Below are positions 7,032 to 14,697 of a DNA stretch of 18,480 bases, piece by piece. Position 1 is the first letter of the stretch, and each line of letters begins with the position of its first letter. The stretch lies in assembly GCF_938045535.1 (NCBI RefSeq), contig NZ_CALIMQ010000183.1:1-18480 (forward strand), given 5' to 3'. The notes under the pieces were generated by a model that did not search any database, was not told the DNA's origin, and saw only the letters and a program-made list of their open reading frames with translations. Origin of the DNA: an uncultured Campylobacter sp. GTDB taxonomy: Bacteria; Campylobacterota; Campylobacteria; Campylobacterales; Campylobacteraceae. The position numbers were made by a program, and so were the translations under genes.

Positions 7032-7772
7032 ATGAAAAAAATCATCTACGTTTTGGCTGTATGTGCGGCTTTTGTGCTTGGCGCGAATGCGAACGAAGCG
7101 GAGTTCGTAAAAAACCTAAAGCAAAGTCTAAATGATAAAAACGCTCAGCTCATCTCGATCGACAAGCTAAACTCGCTAAACGGGCTAAATTTGCTGATCG
7201 TCCGCTCGGGCGATAAAAAAGAGGCCTTTTTGGCTAGTGACGATGGCAAAAGCCTAGTGGCGGTAACGGAGGAGCCTAAGCTTGCGGACGGGGCGGATGC
7301 GGCGCTATTTAAGATGAGAACTCAAATTTTAAAGGACGCCAGGGATACCGCCGCGCTTGAGCTGCTAAAGAGCATAAATCCCGCGAGATTTGCCTATATC
7401 GAGTCGTTTGATAAAAATAATCCCTACGTGACCTATATCGTGGGCGATCCGGAGTGCCCGTATTGCGCCGAGGAGATGAAAAGGATCACGAAGCATCTTC
7501 GCAACAGCAACGTAAAATTGATCTTTGCGCCGGTGCACGGCAAAAGCGCGTTTATCAAATCGGCGCTGATTTTAAAGCATCTGAAGGCCCTCTCTCCGAG
7601 CGATCAAAAGGGCGCGATCGACGTGATCGAGAAATACTATAACAAGGACGCGCAGGTAAGCGATGCGGACGTCTCAAAAGCCGAGCTTGACGCCGTGTAT
7701 GCGGACACCAAGACGCTCTTTTCCAAAGGCGTGATCAAATCGGTACCATACGTGATCAAGGTGAAAAAATAG
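7032..7772 (+). CDS. Secreted thiol:disulfide oxidoreductase, DsbC/DsbG-like
   Basis: This 246-residue protein starts with a clear signal peptide (MKKIIYVLAVCAAFVLGANA), so it is periplasmic. An N-terminal region of about 110 residues is followed by a thioredoxin-fold domain. The redox motif GDPECPYC has cysteines at residues 142 and 145, and a cis-proline motif (SVPYVIKV) lies near the C-terminus. A domain before a thioredoxin fold with CPYC is the layout of DsbC and DsbG, which act as disulfide isomerase or sulfenic-acid reductase in the periplasm. Family members are usually dimers joined by the N-terminal domain; whether this one is cannot be seen. The start has a strong ribosome binding site and its own -10 box. 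DsbC versus DsbG, or a Campylobacter-specific variant, cannot be settled, so no symbol is given. Confidence 0.85.
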   Translation: MKKIIYVLAVCAAFVLGANANEAEFVKNLKQSLNDKNAQLISIDKLNSLNGLNLLIVRSGDKKEAFLASDDGKSLVAVTEEPKLADGADAALFKMRTQILKDARDTAALELLKSINPARFAYIESFDKNNPYVTYIVGDPECPYCAEEMKRITKHLRNSNVKLIFAPVHGKSAFIKSALILKHLKALSPSDQKGAIDVIEKYYNKDAQVSDADVSKAELDAVYADTKTLFSKGVIKSVPYVIKVKK

Positions 7773-7805
7773 TCTGAATTTACGGAATTTAGGGCGCGAG
7801 GTTTG

Positions 7806-7869
7806 TGCGCGGACAGCGCGAGTTTGCTCGCGGTAGTGCAAATTCGCGCGCAGCACAGCCGTCCGCGCA
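7806..7869 (+). repeat. Nested inverted repeats, possible three-way junction
   Basis: TGCGCGGAC (7806-7814) pairs perfectly with GTCCGCGCA (7861-7869). Inside are a hairpin CGCGAG-TTTG-CTCGCG (7817-7832) and a GTGC/GCAC pair (7836-7839 and 7852-7855). Either strand could fold. It lies 33 bases after the Dsb-like gene. No known RNA family is recognised. Confidence 0.45.
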
Positions 7870-7884
7870 AGCTGAAATTTCACA

Positions 7885-7921
7885 AAATTCCGCCGCTTTA
7901 AAATTTCAAGCGGCGGAATTT
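7885..7921 (+). terminator. 14-pair hairpin, likely terminator of the Dsb-like gene
   Basis: AAATTCCGCCGCTT (7885-7898) and AAGCGGCGGAATTT (7908-7921) form a perfect 14-pair stem with a nine-base loop. The AT-rich flanks give weak A and U tracts on both strands, so it could act in either direction between the converging genes. Confidence 0.6.
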
Positions 7922-7974
7922 ATATTGATTGCAACTCGGCAATTCTAAATTTAAAGCGATACATCTTCTAAAAG

Positions 7975-8001
7975 CACGCCCAAGCGATTTGCTTGGGCGT
8001 G
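7975..8001 (-). terminator. 11-pair hairpin, likely terminator of the DUF234 gene
   Basis: CACGCCCAAGC (7975-7985) and GCTTGGGCGTG (7991-8001) form a perfect 11-pair GC-rich stem with a five-base loop. On the minus strand it is followed by CTTTTAGA and lies 41 bases past the end of the minus-strand gene. Confidence 0.6.
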
Positions 8002-8041
8002 TAATTGTATGCGCTACCATCGGGCTTTTTTGGCGCGCAGC

Positions 8042-8851
8042 TCAAAGTAAAATTTTAAAATCCTCGAGCGAAAAGAGTAAAATTTTATCGCTTTTTAGGC
8101 TTGCTAGCTCGCCGCTAAAGCCGCTTTTGGAAAACAGCGCGAGCAAATCGGGCGAGAGGCGCGCTTTTTCGCATTTGAGCATGAGCTCGTTTAGCACGTT
8201 TTTTGAAATTTTTCGCTCCTTGTATTTGCACTCGCCCGCAACGCAAAAGCTCTCAAATTTCGCGTAGATGTCGATCTCGACCTCTTTGTTCCAAAAGCTC
8301 GAAATTTGCGAAATCTCTAAATTTAGATACTTCGCGAGCAGCTCTTTGCTTAAAATTTCAAACCCGAGCCCAGCGTAGGCGTTGAAATCTGCTTTGATCA
8401 GGCTTAGCACGCGCCCTATCTCGCCGTGGCGTAGCGCGGGCAGGTTCGGCTCGATAAATCTAAACCAAAACCTCGCAAAGTTGCTGCTAAAATGGACTTT
8501 GTCGGTGATATGGTAGCGGCGCAGTGCGCGCGGTAGGCGGTCGTTTTTGCGGGCTTTTTGCGCTCTTTGCTCGCTTGATTTTTCGGTGATTAAAAACTTC
8601 GCGTTTATGAGATCTGCGGTGATTTTTTGCGCCGTAAATCGCGGCAAGATTTTTGAAATTCCTATTTTTTTGCGGTCGCTTCTAGCGAATTTCATCAGCG
8701 CTTTTTTGATCTGCTCTTCGCACTCGCCGCCGAATTTAAAACGCTCGCCGAGACGTTCAAAGCAGAGCAAAATTTCATTTTCGATCGCTTCGAAAACGTC
8801 CGCGTAGCCGCTTATGCAACCTATCTCGTCAAATACGAAATGAAACTGCAA
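8042..8851 (-). CDS. DUF234 / PD-(D/E)XK-like protein, N-terminus uncertain
   Basis: This roughly 269-residue protein resembles the C-terminal half of archaeal-type ATPase/DUF234 proteins. The middle contains LPRALRRYHITDKVHFSSNFARF..FRFIEPN, typical of the region after the ATPase domain in that family. The last third contains VEIDIYA, then about ten residues on GECKYK: the spaced Asp and Glu-x-Lys of the PD-(D/E)XK nuclease fold. No Walker A motif is present, so this is either a stand-alone DUF234 protein or a remnant that lost its ATPase. The listed start is TTG at 8849-8851 with no ribosome binding site. The frame stays open with protein-like sequence up to 8935, and GGAGGG at 8914-8919 stands just before an ATT codon (8906-8908). 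Its function is unknown. Confidence 0.6.
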   Translation of the reverse strand: MQFHFVFDEIGCISGYADVFEAIENEILLCFERLGERFKFGGECEEQIKKALMKFARSDRKKIGISKILPRFTAQKITADLINAKFLITEKSSEQRAQKARKNDRLPRALRRYHITDKVHFSSNFARFWFRFIEPNLPALRHGEIGRVLSLIKADFNAYAGLGFEILSKELLAKYLNLEISQISSFWNKEVEIDIYAKFESFCVAGECKYKERKISKNVLNELMLKCEKARLSPDLLALFSKSGFSGELASLKSDKILLFSLEDFKILL

Positions 8852-8946
8852 AATCGCGTCGATACCAACATCGCCTAAATTTCGCGCAGTGTCTTTTAAC
8901 TCGTAAATTTCGCCCTCCTTGCGGGCGTAATTTTAGCGAGTTTGGA

Positions 8947-8952
8947 TATAAT
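8947..8952 (+). promoter_or_regulatory. -10 box of the class V aminotransferase gene
   Basis: TATAAT in the context TTTGGATATAATTTGC. Transcription would start near 8959, which rules out the TTG at 8953 as start codon and supports TTG 8977, preceded by GGAG at 8966-8969. Confidence 0.65.
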
Positions 8953-8976
8953 TTGCAAAAATTTTGGAGTCGCGCT

Positions 8977-10293
8977 TTGGATTTTCAAACGATCAAAGAA
9001 AACATCATCTTAAAAGAGGGGATTAAATACTTCGATTTTGCCGCGTCTGGGCTTGCATATCGCCCTATAGAAGCGGAGATCGAGCGCGTGCTTGTAACAT
9101 ACGCCAACGTCCACTCCGCAGGCGGAGAGAGCGCCGAGATTACGAGCGATTACTACGAAAACGCAAGGGCCAAAATCAAAGAGCTTCTAGGCTGCGAAGA
9201 GCGCTACTATTTGATCTCGTGCGGATTTGGCGCGACTGCGGCGATAAAGAAGCTCTGGGAAATTTTAGGCATCTACCTGCCGCCAGCGACGCGAGACAGG
9301 CTCGGCTTGCGGCGCGAGAGCATAAAAGAGCTGCCGCTTTTCATCATCTCGCCTTTTGAGCACCACTCAGTTGAAATTAGCCTAAGACAGGGGCTTTGCG
9401 AGGTCGTGCGCGTGCCACTGGATCCAAGTGGGCTGATGGATTTTTCGCGGCTGGGCGAAATTTTATCCGCAAACAAAGGACGCGAAATTTACGGCGTACT
9501 TACCGCGGCATCGAACGTGACGGGTCTTAAGCTTGACTACAAGCGCGCTTACTTGATGCTTAAGGCGCACGGCGGGCGGCTGTTCGTGGACGCTAGCGCG
9601 CTCATCGCGCACGAAAACGTAGATCTCGGCTTTTGCGACGGCATGTTTTTCGGCGCACACAAGCTTTTGGGCGGCGTGGGCGCTAGCGGGATTTTGGCGG
9701 TGCGAAAGGAGCTTTTGCGCGGTGAGGAGCCGACATTCGCGGGAGGCGGCACGATCAAATACGCAGATGCCCTAACGCAGCGCTTTATAATCGATAAGGA
9801 GCGCTTGGAGGAGGCGGGCACGCCGGGCATCATCGCGCTGGTACGAACCTATCTTGCTCTAAAGCTTCGCAAAAGCGTGGGGCTAGAGGCGATCAAATCG
9901 CGCGAAGAGGCTATTTACAGGCGCTTCATAAGCGAAATTTCAAAAATCCCCGAGATTGAAATTTACGGCAATCTCACCGCGCCGCGCGTGCCGATCTTTG
10001 CTTTTAATATGCAAGGGCTCGGCGCGGACGCGCTAGCCGGGGTGCTCGGGCAGAAATTTGAGATCCAGACCCGCGCAGGCTGCGACTGTGCAGCACCTTA
10101 CGGCTTTGATCTGCTCGGCTTACAGCCCGATACCGAAATGTCGCGCAAACCCGCTTGGGTGCGGGCTAGCTTCTCGTTCATCCACGACGAAAGTGACGTG
10201 GATTTCTTGGCGGAGGCGCTAAGACAGATCGCTCAGATCCGTGATAAAATCACCTTCGTAGCGGGCAAATATCGCTGCGGTAGCGTAAATTAA
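8977..10293 (+). CDS. Class V aminotransferase, cysteine desulfurase/selenocysteine lyase-like
   Basis: This PLP enzyme of fold type I has about 438 residues, the usual range for the family. The pattern TAASNVTG, then VDASALIAHE with the PLP-contacting Asp, then FGAHKLLGG with the Schiff-base lysine at residue 229, matches class V aminotransferases. Near the C-terminus RAGCDCAAPYGFDLLG aligns with the RAGHHCA loop of SufS/CsdA, placing the persulfide cysteine at residue 371. An additional cysteine at 369 replaces a histidine. The enzyme may mobilise sulfur (or selenium) from cysteine-type substrates, but an isc/suf context is absent and a different lyase role is possible. TTG 8977 is chosen from GGAG spacing and the promoter at 8947. 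It appears monocistronic. Confidence 0.8.
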   Translation: MDFQTIKENIILKEGIKYFDFAASGLAYRPIEAEIERVLVTYANVHSAGGESAEITSDYYENARAKIKELLGCEERYYLISCGFGATAAIKKLWEILGIYLPPATRDRLGLRRESIKELPLFIISPFEHHSVEISLRQGLCEVVRVPLDPSGLMDFSRLGEILSANKGREIYGVLTAASNVTGLKLDYKRAYLMLKAHGGRLFVDASALIAHENVDLGFCDGMFFGAHKLLGGVGASGILAVRKELLRGEEPTFAGGGTIKYADALTQRFIIDKERLEEAGTPGIIALVRTYLALKLRKSVGLEAIKSREEAIYRRFISEISKIPEIEIYGNLTAPRVPIFAFNMQGLGADALAGVLGQKFEIQTRAGCDCAAPYGFDLLGLQPDTEMSRKPAWVRASFSFIHDESDVDFLAEALRQIAQIRDKITFVAGKYRCGSVN

Positions 10294-10878
10294 GCTCGCG
10301 AAATTTTGTAGCAAGAGCCGCTTTTAAATTTCACGGCGCGGAGTTTTGCGACATAAAATTTTGTCGGTGGAATTTCGTAGCGTAAAATTTTATGACTTGG
10401 AATTTTGAAGCGTAGAATTTTATGCGCGGCTCGGGCAGCAGATACTCCGTGCCGATTGGGACGCGAAATTTTTCGACATAAAATTTTGCGGTTTAGTATT
10501 TTGAAATTTTAAATTTGCGAGCTGAATTCTGGCGGTAAATTTTGTGCTGAGGAGTTTTGCGCCGTGAAATTTGAGCGGTAAAATTCCATGCTGCGCGGAT
10601 AAATTTTTACACCGCCAGATTTTAAAATTCCTAAATTTCAAAATTTCGCTATTCGAACGAGCTTTGCAAATTTTATATTTCGTGAACGCATGGAAAATTC
10701 TGCGTCGTGAAATTTTAGCCGCCAAATTTTGAAATTTTACAAAGCCGAATTTTACTCGACAGACTTCCGCGGCGAGAAATTTTATCGCAGAGCTCGTGGC
10801 GGCGGAAATTGACGCGGCCGCACCCGCGAAAGCTAAATTAAGGCGCAAGCAGTTGCGATAAGAGTGCAAATCTTAAGA
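10294..10878. repeat. Degenerate AAATTTT repeat tract without genes
   Basis: No gene is supported in this 585-base stretch. The core (A)AAATTTT recurs about every 14-20 bases, joined by GC-rich linkers such as GTAGCG, GCGACAT and GAAGCGT. Clear copies are CGTAAAATTTTATG (about 10380), CGTAGAATTTTATG (about 10411), and CGACATAAAATTTTG (about 10348 and 10474). The open frame 10420-10869 (minus) is a low-complexity translation of these repeats. The units are too divergent for CRISPR and lack regular spacers. Confidence 0.6.
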
Positions 10879-10917
10879 GGTGAAATTTTACGTAGCTAAA
10901 AGGCGCAAAATTTCACC
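10879..10917 (-). terminator. Inverted repeat at the end of the minus-strand operon
   Basis: GGTGAAATTTT (10879-10889) and AAAATTTCACC (10907-10917) form a perfect 11-pair stem with a 17-base loop, four bases beyond the last gene's stop. On the minus strand the stem ends in AAAATTTCACC and no U-run follows it, so it is an imperfect intrinsic terminator. Confidence 0.5.
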
Positions 10918-10921
10918 GAAT

Positions 10922-12745
10922 TTACTCGCCGAATTCTTTCTGCAGCTTGTAAACCTTATCGTAATCGACCCCCTCGATGATGCGCGGACGCGAGGCGTTA
11001 AAATCAGCATTGATCACCGAGCGAGCGGGATCGTATTCGGGCAGCTCGGTCATCTCTAAAATTTCCGCGATCGCGTGGATGAGATCGTCGTTTAAAAACG
11101 GCCTATTTTTGGCTGCGGCGATGCGCGCCCAAAGATCAGCGTTTTGCTCTTTAAATTTATCCGACGCCATGAAAATCAGCGGGATTTCGAGCGTGAAGCG
11201 GTTGATGCCGCCGTGGATTAGCTTGCCGCGGTACTGATAAAGGCTCTGGGCGTGGTCGCTAAAATAGACTATCAGCGTGTTGTCGCCTGCGAAAATTTTA
11301 TAAATTTCGCTTACTATAAAATCATTATAAGCCACGGTGTTTAGGTAGTGCGCGAGCTCTTTTTTCTGCCCCTCATCAAGTGGCTCGCGCGAGATATCTG
11401 CGGCGCTAAATTTGGCAAAGCTTTTTGGATAGCGAAACTCGTAGCTCGGGTGCGAGCCCATTAGATGAAGGATGAAAAATTTATCCTTTTTCTGCGTACC
11501 GTTTACCTCTGCGGCGGAGCTTTCGTCCTTACGCGCAAGAGGCGATCTTTTCGCGCCCGATTTGAAATTTTTTATGCTAGGAAGCATAACTTCGTCGAGC
11601 GAGTAGGCGTATTTGTAAACCGGGATTTGATTCGTAAAGTCCGAATGATCCGTCATCTGCGCACTCGCGCCGCTTGCGACCGCCCACTGTCCGTAGCGCT
11701 CCTGGTTACTGATCCAAAAGGTCTCGTAGTTTGCCAGCCGCGCGAGATTTACGATGTCGAGGTTGGCGTTCCACGGGCGCTGCTTTTCGCTCTCGTAATT
11801 TCCGAAATTTAGCACGTATTTTAATACGTCGTTGGTCTTGGCACCCGGCGAGACGACGTCGCTAAAGGCAATTAAATTTCCGCTTTGCTCAAGCGCTTGC
11901 AGATTCGGCGTGGTGGGCAGATAGTAGCCGTATAGGCTCATGAAATTTCGCTGCAGGCTCTCTCCGATAATGAAAACGACGTTTGAGATGCGGTTTGGCG
12001 CTGTTTTATGCGAATGTGAGGCGTAAATGCTTTGGTATCCGGCTTGCAGCTCGCGCACGCTTTTAAAATCGGCGCCGAAATAATCCTTCGTAACGAAAGC
12101 AAAGTTATAAATCGGAATTTTATTCAGTGCGATTATGATGCTGGCGCGCATTTTCGAGCTTTTGGCTACGTAGCTTTTAAACGCCGCATGCGCGATAAAA
12201 ACAAGCAAGCTAAGCAAAAAGGCTATCTTTATCGCGTGACATAGCTTCATCCGCACTCGCTGGCTCACTCTAAGCCTAAGAGCGGTGATGACGAAAATTA
12301 AAAGCGCCAAAAAAGCCGCGATAAGCTTAAAATTTAAAAACGCATGCGCGAACTCAAAGGCCTCCTTGGGCGTAGTTTGCACTAGCGCGTCCAGCGTGCC
12401 GTGCGAGTAGGTAAGCTCCAGGCTAAAGATCAAAAAAATCTGAGCGATCGCGAAGGCTACGTTTAGCGCCAGAAGTGCAAAGGCGAGAATTTTATATAGC
12501 CTGGCGCTGTAAAAGCTAAGCGCGTAAAGCGCGAAAAAAAGTATCGTCACGCCGCAGATCGCAGACGCCACGAAAAACAGCGCCTGCGCAGAGAGCAGCT
12601 CGCTGCCGCGCGCGATAAGAAGCAACCCTAGGGCTAAATTTAATACTAAAACTAGCGCGTATGCGTTTAGCACCGCGCCGCCGAATACCGATAGGAGGCT
12701 AAATCTATCTCTCAAAAATGCGCCGATATTTTTTGCAAGGCTCAT
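10922..12745 (-). CDS. Phosphoethanolamine transferase-like membrane sulfatase-fold enzyme
   Basis: This 607-residue protein has the two-part layout of EptA/EptC/CptA/OpgE enzymes: an N-terminal membrane domain (about residues 1-185, several helices) and a periplasmic sulfatase-fold domain. In the latter, VFIIGES (near residue 260) supplies the metal-binding Glu, SPGAKTNDVL (near 300) the presumed Thr nucleophile, LHLMGSHPSYEFRYP the His/Tyr-rich loop, and YFSDHAQ (near 497) the Asp-His pair. Such enzymes move phosphoethanolamine from phosphatidylethanolamine to lipid A, glycans or proteins. The PGAKTND nucleophile block differs from the CGTAT form of EptA, so the acceptor is unclear. It is the last gene of the operon, 22 bases after uppP, with AAGGAA before the ATG. 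No nearby gene identifies the acceptor. Confidence 0.8.
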   Translation of the reverse strand: MSLAKNIGAFLRDRFSLLSVFGGAVLNAYALVLVLNLALGLLLIARGSELLSAQALFFVASAICGVTILFFALYALSFYSARLYKILAFALLALNVAFAIAQIFLIFSLELTYSHGTLDALVQTTPKEAFEFAHAFLNFKLIAAFLALLIFVITALRLRVSQRVRMKLCHAIKIAFLLSLLVFIAHAAFKSYVAKSSKMRASIIIALNKIPIYNFAFVTKDYFGADFKSVRELQAGYQSIYASHSHKTAPNRISNVVFIIGESLQRNFMSLYGYYLPTTPNLQALEQSGNLIAFSDVVSPGAKTNDVLKYVLNFGNYESEKQRPWNANLDIVNLARLANYETFWISNQERYGQWAVASGASAQMTDHSDFTNQIPVYKYAYSLDEVMLPSIKNFKSGAKRSPLARKDESSAAEVNGTQKKDKFFILHLMGSHPSYEFRYPKSFAKFSAADISREPLDEGQKKELAHYLNTVAYNDFIVSEIYKIFAGDNTLIVYFSDHAQSLYQYRGKLIHGGINRFTLEIPLIFMASDKFKEQNADLWARIAAAKNRPFLNDDLIHAIAEILEMTELPEYDPARSVINADFNASRPRIIEGVDYDKVYKLQKEFGE

Positions 12746-12767
12746 GAAATTCCTTTGATGATTGCGT

Positions 12768-13544
12768 TTAAAAAACGAAGATGAAAAAGATGGCGCCGAT
12801 TAGAATTCTATAAATTCCAAACGGGATGAAATCGAACTTCGAGACGAAGCTTAGAAATAGCTTGATCGCCGCAAGCGCCACGACGAACGCCACTACGCCG
12901 CCTACGAGAAAGGTCGTGATATTAGAGGAGTTTTGCGCGAAGGTGTCTAAATTTTTATAGGTGTCGTAAAAGGTCGCCGCAAACATCGTAGGGATCGCGA
13001 GCAGGAAGCTAAAGCGCGCGGCTAGGTTCCTGCTTAGCCCGCACAAAAGCCCTGCGATGATGGTAGCGCCGCTGCGCGAAGTGCCCGGCACCATCGCAAA
13101 ACATTGCGAAAGTCCGATGATAAAGGCCTGAACGTATGAAATTTGATCCAGATGCTCTAGCTCGCTTTCTCTCGGGCGCGCCTTGCGAAAGAGCTCGACC
13201 GCGATAAAAATAATACCCCAGCCGATCAGCGCGTAGGCGACGGTCTGCGGCGCAAATAGAGATTTGATGCTTTTATAGAGCAAAAAGCCGATCGCTGCAG
13301 TGGGTATGAAGCCCACGATAAGTTTGCACCAGAGCTTAAAATCGACCAAAAGCCGCTTGTAAAACATCGCGACGACTGCTAGGATCGAGCCTAGCTGGAT
13401 AACGACCTCGAAGCATTTAAGCGTGTCGGTCTGCTGCAAACCCATCAGTTTCGCAGCTAGGATCATGTGCCCGGTTGAGCTTACGGGCAGAAACTCAGTC
13501 AGCCCCTCGACGATGCCTAAAATCACGGCGTCAAATATATTCAT
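12768..13544 (-). CDS. uppP: Undecaprenyl-diphosphatase
   Basis: UppP (BacA) removes a phosphate from undecaprenyl pyrophosphate to recycle the lipid carrier for peptidoglycan and surface glycans; excess UppP gives bacitracin resistance. The 258-residue polytopic protein has both family signatures. The first is EGLTEFLPVSSTGH near the N-terminus, with catalytic Glu13 and Glu17 and the Ser22-Ser23-Thr24/His26 group. The second is PGTSRSGATI near residue 155. Its ATG overlaps the end of thiE by 14 bases, and AAGGA lies inside the thiE coding end, indicating coupled translation. The gene after it encodes a phosphoethanolamine-transferase-like enzyme, so an envelope theme is plausible for this part of the operon. 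The start is well supported. Confidence 0.96.
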   Translation of the reverse strand: MNIFDAVILGIVEGLTEFLPVSSTGHMILAAKLMGLQQTDTLKCFEVVIQLGSILAVVAMFYKRLLVDFKLWCKLIVGFIPTAAIGFLLYKSIKSLFAPQTVAYALIGWGIIFIAVELFRKARPRESELEHLDQISYVQAFIIGLSQCFAMVPGTSRSGATIIAGLLCGLSRNLAARFSFLLAIPTMFAATFYDTYKNLDTFAQNSSNITTFLVGGVVAFVVALAAIKLFLSFVSKFDFIPFGIYRILIGAIFFIFVF

Positions 13545-14145
13545 CCATTTTTTCCTTTAAATTTGCTAAATTCTGCGTGATCGAAGCGGGTCTGTAGATC
13601 GCCTCTACCATAGCGATATAATCCGGCTTGAGGGCTAAAATTTCATTTAAATTTTCTAAGTTTATCCCGCCGATTACGGCGATTGGGAGGTTTAAAGATT
13701 TTCGCGCCTCTTGCACGAGCGCATCGGGGCAAAGCGGCGCATCAGGCTTTGTCTTGCCGCGCCTGAGCGAGCCGAAGGCTACGTAGCTAGCGCCCTGTGC
13801 CTCGGCCTGCCTAGCTCGAGCAAGATCAGCGTAGCAGCTAACGCCGACGATCTTATCCGCGCCTAAAAACTCGCGCACCTGCGCCGTCTCGCTATCGTCC
13901 TTTCCGATATGCACGCCGTGCGCGCCGAGCTTTTTGGCAAGCGCCGCATCGTCGTTTATGATGAGTTTGGCGCCGTAATCCTCGCAAAGGTCGATGAGAG
14001 AGCGGATTAAAGCTTCATCCAACGCGGCGAGCTTGCTGCGGTACTGCACGAGCTTTACGCCGCAGCGCAAAATTTCATCTATCTGCGAAAAGATAGTTTG
14101 CGGCGGCGTTAAGGCATCGTCGCTAAGCGCATAAATTTCGCTCAT
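13531..14145 (-). CDS. thiE: Thiamine-phosphate synthase
   Basis: ThiE joins the pyrimidine and thiazole halves of thiamine to give thiamine phosphate. This 204-residue TIM-barrel protein shows the family motifs in order: VQYRSK (pyrophosphate and substrate binding), LIINDD, HGVHIGKDD, VGVSCY, YVAFGSLRRGKTKPDA and PIAVIGGI (phosphate binding). The VQYRSK lysine and the catalytic serine of the GVSC block are present. The ATG overlaps the stop of the upstream nuclease-like gene by four bases, with GAGGA before it, so it is part of the operon. No other thiamine gene and no TPP riboswitch is visible nearby, so it seems to have been captured into an unrelated operon. TenI, a close relative, is a less likely alternative because the synthase motifs are intact. 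Confidence 0.9.
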   Translation of the reverse strand: MSEIYALSDDALTPPQTIFSQIDEILRCGVKLVQYRSKLAALDEALIRSLIDLCEDYGAKLIINDDAALAKKLGAHGVHIGKDDSETAQVREFLGADKIVGVSCYADLARARQAEAQGASYVAFGSLRRGKTKPDAPLCPDALVQEARKSLNLPIAVIGGINLENLNEILALKPDYIAMVEAIYRPASITQNLANLKEKMDEYI

Positions 14146-14681
14146 CTATCCTCGTCTTTTTTAGGTATCGGCACGCCGTTTAGGATGCAGTTAGTGATAT
14201 CGTAAAATTTTGCGCTATACATTCCGCGCTTGGCCTCTTTGGCCTCCTCAGCGGCTTTTAAAAGAAGTTCGCTATCGTCGGTTGTCGGCACGGCAAATCC
14301 TGCTGCCACTAGGTCTAATCGCAGATTGCTTTTAGGATCGCTTGCGTCGCAGACATAGGCGTCATTGCCGCGATCGATTAAATTTACGTAGTAGCGCTTG
14401 CCGGGTTTTATCACGGACTCGAGAGCTTTTTTATATTCTTTGTCGAATTTTTTAAGCTCCTTAGCGTCCGTTATGCATCTAGAAGCGCCCGCGGCGATTA
14501 TGTTTAAATTTTTTAAGTCGCAGGGGAAGAAACGATCTTTTTGAGCCTTTCTGAAGGTAAAAACGAAGCTTCTGCCGTCATTGCCAAGACCTGCAAACGC
14601 AGCGATGCCGTATCTGTCTTTTTGCTCCGCAAAGCTCTGCGTGCAGAGCAAAATCGCAAGTGTCAAAAATATCTTTTTCAT
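14142..14681 (-). CDS. Secreted nuclease-like (SNase/thermonuclease fold) protein
   Basis: This 179-residue protein has a signal peptide (MKKIFLTLAILLCTQSFA) and a body resembling the staphylococcal nuclease fold. YYVNLIDRGNDAYVCDA, then LRLDLVAAGFAVPT and AAEEAKEAKRGMYS, follow the second half of SNase domains, where the last part is the conserved EARxAKRGxW helix. The canonical active-site pieces are not obvious: no Arg..Asp-x-Pro-Glu core, and the Arg expected after the DR-x-G turn is missing. It may therefore be a binding protein or a divergent nuclease acting in the periplasm. Three cysteines beyond the signal peptide region could form disulfides. The ATG has AGAGGA in front. It lies downstream of a hairpin that separates it from the ABC transporter genes. 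Confidence 0.65.
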   Translation of the reverse strand: MKKIFLTLAILLCTQSFAEQKDRYGIAAFAGLGNDGRSFVFTFRKAQKDRFFPCDLKNLNIIAAGASRCITDAKELKKFDKEYKKALESVIKPGKRYYVNLIDRGNDAYVCDASDPKSNLRLDLVAAGFAVPTTDDSELLLKAAEEAKEAKRGMYSAKFYDITNCILNGVPIPKKDEDR

Positions 14682-14697
14682 AGGATTCCTCTTAGAC

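Noticed and set aside
6944..7045. Longer N-terminus of EF-P
   Set aside because: It would cover the efp promoter and overlap the divergent gene; the conserved N-terminus starts at 6943 after AAGGAG.
7929..8267. 112-residue plus-strand open frame in the gap and over the DUF234-like gene
   Set aside because: It overlaps the better-supported minus-strand gene and runs through two hairpins; its sequence is a shadow of the opposite strand.
10420..10869. 149-residue minus-strand open frame
   Set aside because: Its protein is a low-complexity translation of AAATTTT repeats (repeated KF, KFQN, RNFK), with no family signal or ribosome binding site.
10294..10878. CRISPR array
   Set aside because: Repeat units are short, AT-rich and divergent, spacing is irregular, and no cas genes are present.
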